Translations under genes and position numbers: made by a program
Notes under the pieces: generated by a model
What the model saw: only the letters and a program-made list of their open reading frames with translations
Database searches by the model: none
What the model was told of the DNA's origin: nothing
In this document: positions 39,151 to 46,541 of the stretch, in pieces
Position numbering within the stretch: the stretch's first letter is position 1
Layout of the letters: the number at the start of each line of letters is the position of its first letter
NCBI GenBank assembly: GCA_045600105.1
Contig: JAZRXG010000007.1
Location: 1 to 64,000, forward strand
Source of the DNA: UBA1206 sp045600105
GTDB taxonomy: Bacteria > Bacillota > Clostridia > Oscillospirales > CAG-382
DNA length: 64,000 nucleotides
Reading direction: 5' to 3'

Positions 39151-40704
39151 ATGTCTACTACCGTATGGGTCATCATCGTCGTTGCCGCGGCAGCGGCAGC
39201 ATGCTTTGGCGGCTTTGTATTCGGGCACAGCAAACGTATCAAAGACGATAACGGAAAGATCAAGAATGCCGAAGTCGAAGCCGAGAAAATCAAGCAGGAA
39301 GCGATAAAAATCGCCGAGACGAAAAAGAAAGAAGCAGCTCTTGAAGCAAAGGAAGAAGCTCTCCGCATCAAGAATGAAACCGAAAAAGAGCTTAAAGAAA
39401 GAAGAAACGACGTTCAGCGCCTCGAAAAGCGCGTTCTTCAGAAAGAAGAGCATCTCGACAACAAGATCGAGTCTCTTGACAAGAAAGAAGAAAAACTGAA
39501 CAACAAGATCAAGGAAAACGAAGCCCTCACCGAAAAGATCGAAGAGATCAAACAGCAGCAGCTCGAAGAACTCCAGAAAATTTCGAATTTCACCATCGAA
39601 GAGGCAAAAGAAGTCATTCTCAAACGTGTCGAGGACGAATCCCGTCACGAAATGGCGCAGAAACTCATTGAAATCGAAAAAGAGTATAAGGAAAACGCGG
39701 AGGACACGGCAAAGAAGATAATCACCCTTGCCATCCAGAGATGCGCGTCCGACAGCGTGGCTGAAGCCACCGTATCGGTCGTAGACCTTCCCAACGACGA
39801 AATGAAGGGACGCATCATCGGACGTGAGGGACGCAACATACGTTCCATCGAGACCCTCACCGGCGTTGACCTTATCATTGACGATACACCAGAGGCGATC
39901 ACCATCTCCACGTTCGACCCCGTTCGCCGCGAGGTCGCCCGCCTCACTCTCGAAAAACTCATTTCCGACGGACGTATCCATCCTTCGAGAATCGAAGAAA
40001 TGGTCGAAAAGTCCAAAAAGGAAGTTGACGCCGTCATCAAGCGCGAAGGCGAACAGGCTACCTTCTCCGCCGGCGTTCACGGCATCAATCCCGAACTCGT
40101 CAAACTCCTCGGCAGACTCAAATTCCGTACGTCCTACGGTCAGAACGTGCTCAAGCATTCCATCGAGGTCGCTCATATCGCGGGTATGATCGCAAGCGAG
40201 CTCGGTCTTGACGCCACCATCGCACGCCGTGCGGGTCTTCTTCACGATATAGGCAAGGCCATGACCCACGAGGTCGACGGAAGCCACGTCGCCATCGGCG
40301 TTGACATCGCAAAGAAGTACAAGGAACACAAGGAAGTCATCCACGCCATCGAATCGCATCACGGCGACGTTGAACCTTCGACCTACATTGCCGTCATCGT
40401 TCAGGCTGCCGATGCCATTTCCGCGGCACGTCCGGGAGCCAGACGTGAAAACCTCGAAAACTACATCAAACGTCTCCAGAAGCTCGAAGAGATCGCCAAT
40501 TCCTTCGACGGTATCGAAAAATCCTTTGCCATCCAGGCAGGCAGAGAAGTCCGCATAATGGTCAAGCCCGAGGAGGTTTCGGACGAAAAGATGCTCTTCC
40601 TTGCCAAGGATATTTCCAAAAAGATCGAATCCGAGCTCGAATACCCCGGACAGATCAAGATCAACATTGTGCGTGAGACCCGCGCCGTTGACTATGCAAA
40701 ATAA
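39151..40704 (+). CDS. rny: Ribonuclease Y
   Basis: RNase Y is the membrane-anchored endoribonuclease that starts mRNA decay in many Firmicutes. The start at ATG 39151 follows AAAGGAGG. The 517-residue product has an N-terminal membrane helix (about 5-24), a long coiled coil rich in Lys/Glu (about 30-180), a KH domain with GRIIGREGRNIRSIE (about 212-226) and an HD domain with HSIEVAHIAG (about 337-346) and LLHDIGKA (about 361-368). ymdB overlaps its end, matching the Bacillus rny-ymdB order. The long 5' leader may allow self-regulation. Confidence 0.97.
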   Translation: MSTTVWVIIVVAAAAAACFGGFVFGHSKRIKDDNGKIKNAEVEAEKIKQEAIKIAETKKKEAALEAKEEALRIKNETEKELKERRNDVQRLEKRVLQKEEHLDNKIESLDKKEEKLNNKIKENEALTEKIEEIKQQQLEELQKISNFTIEEAKEVILKRVEDESRHEMAQKLIEIEKEYKENAEDTAKKIITLAIQRCASDSVAEATVSVVDLPNDEMKGRIIGREGRNIRSIETLTGVDLIIDDTPEAITISTFDPVRREVARLTLEKLISDGRIHPSRIEEMVEKSKKEVDAVIKREGEQATFSAGVHGINPELVKLLGRLKFRTSYGQNVLKHSIEVAHIAGMIASELGLDATIARRAGLLHDIGKAMTHEVDGSHVAIGVDIAKKYKEHKEVIHAIESHHGDVEPSTYIAVIVQAADAISAARPGARRENLENYIKRLQKLEEIANSFDGIEKSFAIQAGREVRIMVKPEEVSDEKMLFLAKDISKKIESELEYPGQIKINIVRETRAVDYAK

Positions 40705-41488
40705 TATTTTTACGCTGCTCGTTCTCGGCGACGTCGTCGGACAGAAGGGCGTGAACCGTGTCAACGAGCTGCTCCCCAAGCTGAAAAATGAATTTTCTCC
40801 CGATCTCACCGTCGTGAACGGCGAAAACTCTTCCGACCGCAACGGGCTCGACGCCTCGTCGGCGGATACGCTGATATACGCGGGAGCCGACGTGATCACG
40901 GGCGGCAATCACACGCTTGCCATCTACGACGTATATGACCGTCTCGACGACGATGACAGGCTGCTCCGTCCCGCCAATTTTCAGCCGCTCTGCCCCGGAA
41001 AGGGGTACACGGTGGTCAACTGCGGCGCGCTTCGCGTGCTCGTCATGAACGTGTCGGGTCAGGTGTTCATGAACCCCTGCGACAACCCGTTCGTCTGCGC
41101 CGAGCGCATACTGAAGGAGCAAAGCGGTTCGTATGATATCGCGCTTTGCGATATCCACGCCGAGGCAACGAGCGAAAAAAGCGCGTTCGCGCAGTATTTC
41201 GACGGACGCGTCAACTTCGTTTTCGGTACGCACACCCACGTTCCCACCGCCGACGAGCAGGTCCTCCCGAACGGAACGGGCTTCATCAGCGACGTCGGAA
41301 TGTGCGGAGTCGCCGAAGGCACGGTGCTCGGTGTCGCGGCGGAAAACGTCATAAACCGCTTTGTTACCGGCAAAAACGAACGCTTCAACCGTCGTGTCGA
41401 AGGGAAAGCCGAACTGAACGGCGCCGTCTTCAGATACGATACGGCGGCAAAACGATGCGTAAGCGTCGAAAGAATCAAAAGAAAGTAA
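40694..41488 (+). CDS. ymdB: YmdB family metallophosphoesterase
   Basis: YmdB is a binuclear metal phosphodiesterase that in Bacillus hydrolyses 2',3'-cyclic nucleotides and affects biofilm gene expression; it is regularly coupled to rny. The start at ATG 40694 lies 11 bp inside the rny 3' end. The 264-residue product shows GDVVGQKG (about 10-17), VNGENSSDRNGLD (about 38-50), GGNHTLA (about 66-72) and GTHTHVPTADE (about 176-186), which supply metal ligands. Confidence 0.94.
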   Translation: MQNNIFTLLVLGDVVGQKGVNRVNELLPKLKNEFSPDLTVVNGENSSDRNGLDASSADTLIYAGADVITGGNHTLAIYDVYDRLDDDDRLLRPANFQPLCPGKGYTVVNCGALRVLVMNVSGQVFMNPCDNPFVCAERILKEQSGSYDIALCDIHAEATSEKSAFAQYFDGRVNFVFGTHTHVPTADEQVLPNGTGFISDVGMCGVAEGTVLGVAAENVINRFVTGKNERFNRRVEGKAELNGAVFRYDTAAKRCVSVERIKRK

Positions 41489-41503
41489 GAAAGGGAATCA
41501 ATC

Positions 41504-41821
41504 ATGACAAATCTTTTCAGAGCTATGGACGCCGCCAATCCCGACGCCACCATGTCGCTCATCACCACCGGCGGCATGATAGTCGTCCTCGTACTCGTTT
41601 TCTATTTCCTCCTCTGGCGCCCTCAGAAAAAGCAGCAGAGAGAGACCGACCAGATGCGCAACTCCGTTGAACGCGGCGACGTCATCACCACCCTCGGCGG
41701 AATCGTCGGCATCGTCCTCACCGTCAAGGAAGACAACATCCTCATCGAGACCAGCGGCGACAAAACAAAGATACAGATCCAGCGCTGGGCTATCAGATCG
41801 ATCGAAAAGAAAGCAGACTGA
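41504..41821 (+). CDS. yajC: Preprotein translocase subunit YajC
   Basis: YajC is a small accessory protein of the Sec/YidC export machinery. The 105-residue product has one membrane helix (about 20-42), then LLWRPQKKQQRETDQMRNSV (about 41-60) and a small beta domain with DVITTLGGIVGIV (about 65-77), all typical. It is 15 bp after ymdB and probably shares its transcript. Tgt, a frequent partner of yajC, is 1.7 kb away on the other strand. Confidence 0.94.
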   Translation: MTNLFRAMDAANPDATMSLITTGGMIVVLVLVFYFLLWRPQKKQQRETDQMRNSVERGDVITTLGGIVGIVLTVKEDNILIETSGDKTKIQIQRWAIRSIEKKAD

Positions 41822-41883
41822 ACGTCTTGAATCGGCGCGGAGCGTTTTGCAATTCCAAATTGAAAATTGAAAATGTCAAATTA

Positions 41884-41920
41884 AGGAAAGATTTTTCGCT
41901 TCAGGCGAAAAATCTTTCCT
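41884..41920 (+). terminator. Terminator of the rny-ymdB-yajC operon (recurring family)
   Basis: AGGAAAGATTTTTCGC and GCGAAAAATCTTTCCT form a perfect 16-bp stem with a 5-nt loop. An AATTGAAAATTG-type repeat precedes it. Confidence 0.9.
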
Positions 41921-41960
41921 ATTAGGCTTAAACTTAATACTTTCAAAGGAGCGTTGTATT

Positions 41961-43352
41961 ATGAAAACTTATACGATCCCCGCAAAAGAAGTCGAGACCC
42001 GTTTTTCCGCTGACGTCGTAGTCTGCGGCGGAGGTACGGCGGGTGTCCACGCGGCGGTTGCCGCGGCAAACGAAGGCTGCTCCGTTATCATCATCGAACA
42101 GTTCGGCTCTCTCAGCGGAACTGCCGGAAACGGACTCGTCACGCCGCTCATGCACATGCACGTTGACGGCGATCCTCAGTGCTCCTACATCACGCCTCTT
42201 CTCAACGCCAAGCTCGATGAAGTCGGCGGTCTTTATCCCGACAGACGTCAGTTCGACCCGATGATGATACGCTACGCGTCCGAAAGGCTCTGCATCGACG
42301 CCGGCGTAAAGATTCTTTACTATCATTTCATCAGCGACGTCATCACCGAAAACGGTGTCGTAAAGGGCATCGTTACCGTTTCCAAGTCCGGCACCTACGT
42401 AATCGAAGGCAAGGAATTCATCGACTGCACCGGCGACGGCGACGTTTCGGTACTTGCGGGCGGAACATATACCAAAGGCAACCCCGAGACCGGCAAGTGC
42501 CAGCCCATTTCGCTCCGTTACACCGTCAGCGGCGTCGACCAGAAGGCTTTCGGCGAGTTCATGCTCGAACATTCAAAACAGAACGGCGTCACCAAGGCGG
42601 CGTCTTACGACGGCGAAAAGGTTTACACCGCCGTCACCAACACCGACGACTGGGTGTTCAGCGACACGTTCATCGAAGCGGTGAAGAACGGCGACCTGCT
42701 CCCCGAGGATAAAGCGTACTGGCAGGTATTTGCCGTACCCGGCAAACCCGATATGCTCGCGTTCAACAACCCCGAATTCTTCGAGGACGTGGACGGCACC
42801 GACGCGATGCACCTCACGAGAGCGCAGATCGAGGGCAAGGAACGCATCTATCGTCAGCTCAGATTCTACAAAAAGTATTTCAAAGGCTTTGAAAACGCCT
42901 ATATTTCCGAGATCGCGCCGATGGTCGGCATCAGAGAAAGCAGAAACATCGACACCAAGTACATCCTCACCGGCGAAGACCTGCTTTCGCGCAAAAAATT
43001 CTCCGATTATATCTGCCAGTCCAACTATCCCATCGACGTTCACGGCGTTCAGCTCAGATGCAGCACCATCGCGACTCCCGTCAACGACGGTATGCCGTGG
43101 TACGATATCCCGTTTGACTGCCTTGTCGTCAAGGATTTCTCCAACCTCTTCGTCGCGGGCAGATGCGTAGGCTGCGAATTCGTTGCCGAAGCGTCGCTCC
43201 GCATACAGCCCTGCTGCCGCGCAACGGGCGAAGCCGCCGGAATCGGCGCGTCGCTCGCGCTCAAAAACGGCGTGTCGTCTTATGCCGTCAAGGGCGAGGA
43301 AGTCAGAGGCATAATGATAAGCAAGGGCGCGGACTTCAAGGAACAGAATTGA
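41961..43352 (+). CDS. FAD-dependent oxidoreductase (PF12831-like)
   Basis: The 463-residue flavoprotein has an N-terminal FAD-binding Rossmann motif, VVCGGGTAGVHAAVAAANEG (about 15-34), followed by EQFGSLSGTAGNGLV (about 41-55). A C-terminal GRCVGCEFVAEASLRIQPC segment (about 394-412) completes the flavin site, as in PF12831 proteins annotated as FAD-dependent oxidoreductases. Such proteins act on hydroxy acids or sugar-derived substrates, unspecified here. No neighbouring gene identifies the substrate. GGAG lies upstream and a terminator follows, so it is monocistronic. Confidence 0.85.
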   Translation: MKTYTIPAKEVETRFSADVVVCGGGTAGVHAAVAAANEGCSVIIIEQFGSLSGTAGNGLVTPLMHMHVDGDPQCSYITPLLNAKLDEVGGLYPDRRQFDPMMIRYASERLCIDAGVKILYYHFISDVITENGVVKGIVTVSKSGTYVIEGKEFIDCTGDGDVSVLAGGTYTKGNPETGKCQPISLRYTVSGVDQKAFGEFMLEHSKQNGVTKAASYDGEKVYTAVTNTDDWVFSDTFIEAVKNGDLLPEDKAYWQVFAVPGKPDMLAFNNPEFFEDVDGTDAMHLTRAQIEGKERIYRQLRFYKKYFKGFENAYISEIAPMVGIRESRNIDTKYILTGEDLLSRKKFSDYICQSNYPIDVHGVQLRCSTIATPVNDGMPWYDIPFDCLVVKDFSNLFVAGRCVGCEFVAEASLRIQPCCRATGEAAGIGASLALKNGVSSYAVKGEEVRGIMISKGADFKEQN

Positions 43353-43383
43353 AAATTGCAAATTTCAAATGGCAAATCAAGGA

Positions 43384-43420
43384 AAGGATTTTCGACCTTT
43401 TGGTCGAAAATCCTTTTTTA
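43384..43420 (+). terminator. Terminator of the flavoprotein gene (recurring family)
   Basis: AAAGGATTTTCGACC and GGTCGAAAATCCTTT pair around a TTTT loop and are followed by TTT. An AATTGAAAATTGC-type repeat lies just before it. Confidence 0.9.
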
Positions 43421-43466
43421 ATATTCATCATGATTCATTGCTGCAAAAATGACATATCATAAAAAA

Positions 43467-43494
43467 GATTTCCGCACGGTATCGTGCGGAAATC
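43467..43494 (-). terminator. Terminator of tgt and its operon (recurring family)
   Basis: GATTTCCGCACG and CGTGCGGAAATC pair around a 4-nt loop; on the minus strand it is followed by TTTTTT. Confidence 0.88.
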
Positions 43495-43527
43495 CTCAAT
43501 AATTTTCAATTTGCAATTGCGAAGCTT

Positions 43528-44670
43528 TCAGTCGTCGACTCTTCTGCCGAGGATATCGACGTTCTTTCTCTTGAATTCGGCGAAGGTGCCGTTTTCGATG
43601 TGGGTCCTTATCTGCTCCATCAGATTGTTGTAGAAATAGAGGTTGTGCAGAACGCAGAGCCTCATCGCGAGGAGCTCACGCGCCTTGAACAGATGACGGA
43701 TGTACGCTCTCGTGTAGTTACGGCAGACCTCGCAGTCGCAGTTCGGGTCGATGGGCCGCTCGTCGTAAAGGTACTTGTTATTGTTCAGGTTCATAAAGCC
43801 CTGTGACGTGAACAGATTGCCGTGACGCGCGTTGCGCGACGGCATGACGCAGTCGAAGAAGTCGATGCCTCTGTCAACACATTCGAGTATGTTGACGGGT
43901 GTGCCGACGCCCATCAGATAACGCGGACGGTCCCCGAACATATACGGCTCGGTGTATTCGATCATTTCGTACATCTTGTCGTTGCTTTCTCCCACGGCAA
44001 GGCCGCCGATGGCGTAGCCCTGCAGATCGAGCTCGTTGATGCGCTGCATATGATCTATTCGCAGGTCGCGGTAGACGCCGCCCTGATTGATGCCGAAAAG
44101 TATCTGGTCGCGGTTTATCGTCGTGTCGAGCGAGTTGAGTCTGTTCATCTCGTCGCGGCAGCGGTAGAGCCAGCGCGTCGTGCGTTCGCAGGAATTTTTG
44201 ATGTATGAATACTCGGCGACGGACGAGGGACATTCGTCGAACGCCATTGCGATGGTGGAGGCTATCTTGGACTGTATCTGCATCGACACTTCGGGCGACA
44301 TGAATATCGGAGCGCCGTCCATGTGCGACTGAAAATGCACGCCTTCCTCGGTTATGTTGCGGAGCGATGCGAGCGAGAACACCTGAAATCCGCCGGAGTC
44401 GGTCAGCACGGGCTTGTCCCAGTTGAAGAACTTGTGGATGCCGCCGAGGGTATAGATGACCTCTTCGCCCGGTCTGACGTGGAGGTGATAGGTATTCGAC
44501 AGCTCGACCTGGCACTTGATGTTTTTGAGGTCAAGCGTCGAAACGCCGCCTTTTATCGCCGCGGACGTGCCGACGTTCATAAAAACGGGAGTCTCGACCG
44601 TTCCGTGTACGGTCTCGAATCTGCCGCGTCTTGCCTTGCCTTCTTTTGTGATAAGTGTGAATTTTCCCAT
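43528..44670 (-). CDS. tgt: Queuine/preQ1 tRNA-ribosyltransferase
   Basis: Tgt exchanges G34 for the queuosine precursor preQ1 in tRNAs with GUN anticodons. Start ATG 44670 comes right after the mutL stop (TAA-T-ATG), and the reading KFTLITKEGKARRG is the usual N-terminus; a TTG at 44682 inside mutL is possible but less likely. The 380-residue product has DSGGFQVFSL (about 89-98; catalytic Asp region), GGLAVGE (about 228-234) and the zinc site CDCEVCRNYTRAYIRHLF (about 300-317). Last gene of a long minus-strand run. Confidence 0.96.
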   Translation of the reverse strand: MGKFTLITKEGKARRGRFETVHGTVETPVFMNVGTSAAIKGGVSTLDLKNIKCQVELSNTYHLHVRPGEEVIYTLGGIHKFFNWDKPVLTDSGGFQVFSLASLRNITEEGVHFQSHMDGAPIFMSPEVSMQIQSKIASTIAMAFDECPSSVAEYSYIKNSCERTTRWLYRCRDEMNRLNSLDTTINRDQILFGINQGGVYRDLRIDHMQRINELDLQGYAIGGLAVGESNDKMYEMIEYTEPYMFGDRPRYLMGVGTPVNILECVDRGIDFFDCVMPSRNARHGNLFTSQGFMNLNNNKYLYDERPIDPNCDCEVCRNYTRAYIRHLFKARELLAMRLCVLHNLYFYNNLMEQIRTHIENGTFAEFKRKNVDILGRRVDD

Positions 44671-44671
44671 A

Positions 44672-46534
44672 TTATCTGTCAAAATACCTTTCTATTTCAC
44701 GTTTGGAAATGATTTTTACGAAGGGTCTGCCGTGCGGGCAGTATCTGAGGTCAAGCTTGATGATGTTTTCAAGAATGTATCTGTCGTCGTGCTCGCCCGT
44801 TATCTGGTGCGCCTTTACGGCTGCCTTGCAGGCGACGGTGTAAAGCGCCTTGTCCACCTTGTCGGCAAACGGCAGGGTGTTGTTTTCGGTCAGTTCCTTG
44901 GCGAAGGTCTCGATCATCTGCGATATGCCGTCGATGTTCTTGAGCGACGTCGGTATCTCGCGGACCGCGACGGTCGAAGGACCGAATTCCTCAACGGTGA
45001 AGCCGTATTCGGCAAGGTACGACGCGTTTCTCAGTATCATTTCGGCGTCCGACGGCGAAAGCGACACGGTCACGGGGAAGAGCAGCGACTGAAACGACAC
45101 CGTTTTTCTGTCCTTCAGTCTTTCGTAAAGTATCCTCTCGTGCGCGGCGTGCTTGTCGACCACCATTATTCTGTCGGCAAATTCGGCAAAGATATAGGTG
45201 TTGTACGCTTCGCCGATTATACGGAACTCATCTTTTTCAAACGTCTCCTGCGGTCTTTCTTCGCCTTTTTTGTCTTCGCCGTCTTTCGGCGCGAACGCTT
45301 TGGCAGGCGATTCCATTACCACGTCGGGCGAATTGTTGCGGCGGAGCAGCGGAACGTCGTCGTCGGCGATGGACGCCGAAAACACGCGCCTTTCGGGTGC
45401 TTCGGCGGCTTTTTCGCCGTTTGCCGACGAATCGGTGAAGGGAGTATCGTCTTTTTCCCTCCACACGGCTCTGACCGGTGTCGGTGACGCGGGCGCGAAG
45501 ACCGGCGTTTCGTGCTTTGAAGTTTCTTCTTTTTCTTTTTCATCCGACGGAGAAAGCACGCCTTTTACGGCGTAGTAGAGGGCGGAAAAGACCTTTCTTT
45601 CGTCGGCGAACTTGATCTCGGTCTTCGCGGGATGCACGTTGACGTCGATGTCGTTTCTGTCCATTTCAATGAAAAGCACCGCCGCCGGATATTTTCCCGA
45701 CGGGATGTACGAACGGTATGCCTCTTCGAGCGACGCCTGCGCGGTGCGCGATTTGACGTAGCGTCCGTTGACGAAAAACGTCTGCATATTGCGGCTGCCG
45801 CGCGGCGAATCGGGGCGCGAGATATATCCGTGCACCCGTATCCCGTCCTGAACGTGGTCGACGGGGATGAAGGTCTTGGCGTTCTGCGAACCGTATATGG
45901 CGTAGATCGCCGAATAAAGCTTGCCGTCGCCCGAGGTGCGCATCTTTACGCTGCCTTCGGACTTGACGGTCAGCGATATCTCGGGGTGCGAAAGAGCGAG
46001 TTTTTCGCAGACGGCGAGGCAGGCGGTCAGCTCGGATGCGTCTTTTTTCATGAATTTGCGGCGTGCCGGAACATTGTAGAAAAGGTCGTCGATCATCACG
46101 GTCGTGCCGTCGGCGCAGCCCGTTTCATAAAGCTCGGCTCCCGTTTCGTTCACGGTGAGGCGGCTTCCCATTTCTTCGTCACGCGTTTTTGAAATTATCT
46201 CCATGCGGCTGACGGCGGACGCGGCGGCGAGTGCTTCGCCTCGGAAACCGAGCGTTTTCACTCCGTCTATCTCGTAGCCGTTTTTTATCTTTGACGTGGC
46301 GTGACGGTATACCGTCTTGGGCAGGTCCTCGCGCAGTATGCCGTCGCCGTCGTCCGTCACGCGGATCCTGGCGTTTCCGCCTCCTCCGAGGTCGACGACA
46401 ATGTTTTTCGCGTTGGCATCCACCGAATTTTCAAGCAGCTCCTTCAATGCGGAAGCAGGTCTGTCGACGACTTCGCCCGCGGCTATCATGTTGGCGGATT
46501 CGGCGTCAAGTATGTTTATTCTGCCCACGGTCAT
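44672..46534 (-). CDS. mutL: DNA mismatch repair protein MutL
   Basis: MutL couples mismatch recognition to strand removal. The 620-residue product has the N-terminal GHKL ATPase (ELLENSVDA at about 34-42, DDGDGI, TLGFRGEALAA) and a C-terminal dimer/endonuclease domain. The metal site reads DKHAAHERILYE (about 458-469), equivalent to the DQHAx2Ex4E endonuclease motif, and CPHGRP (about 601-606) is present, so this MutL can nick DNA as expected where MutH is absent. The linker (about 340-440) is low-complexity. It follows mutS by 7 bp. Confidence 0.96.
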   Translation of the reverse strand: MTVGRINILDAESANMIAAGEVVDRPASALKELLENSVDANAKNIVVDLGGGGNARIRVTDDGDGILREDLPKTVYRHATSKIKNGYEIDGVKTLGFRGEALAAASAVSRMEIISKTRDEEMGSRLTVNETGAELYETGCADGTTVMIDDLFYNVPARRKFMKKDASELTACLAVCEKLALSHPEISLTVKSEGSVKMRTSGDGKLYSAIYAIYGSQNAKTFIPVDHVQDGIRVHGYISRPDSPRGSRNMQTFFVNGRYVKSRTAQASLEEAYRSYIPSGKYPAAVLFIEMDRNDIDVNVHPAKTEIKFADERKVFSALYYAVKGVLSPSDEKEKEETSKHETPVFAPASPTPVRAVWREKDDTPFTDSSANGEKAAEAPERRVFSASIADDDVPLLRRNNSPDVVMESPAKAFAPKDGEDKKGEERPQETFEKDEFRIIGEAYNTYIFAEFADRIMVVDKHAAHERILYERLKDRKTVSFQSLLFPVTVSLSPSDAEMILRNASYLAEYGFTVEEFGPSTVAVREIPTSLKNIDGISQMIETFAKELTENNTLPFADKVDKALYTVACKAAVKAHQITGEHDDRYILENIIKLDLRYCPHGRPFVKIISKREIERYFDR

Positions 46535-46541
46535 CGTCCTT

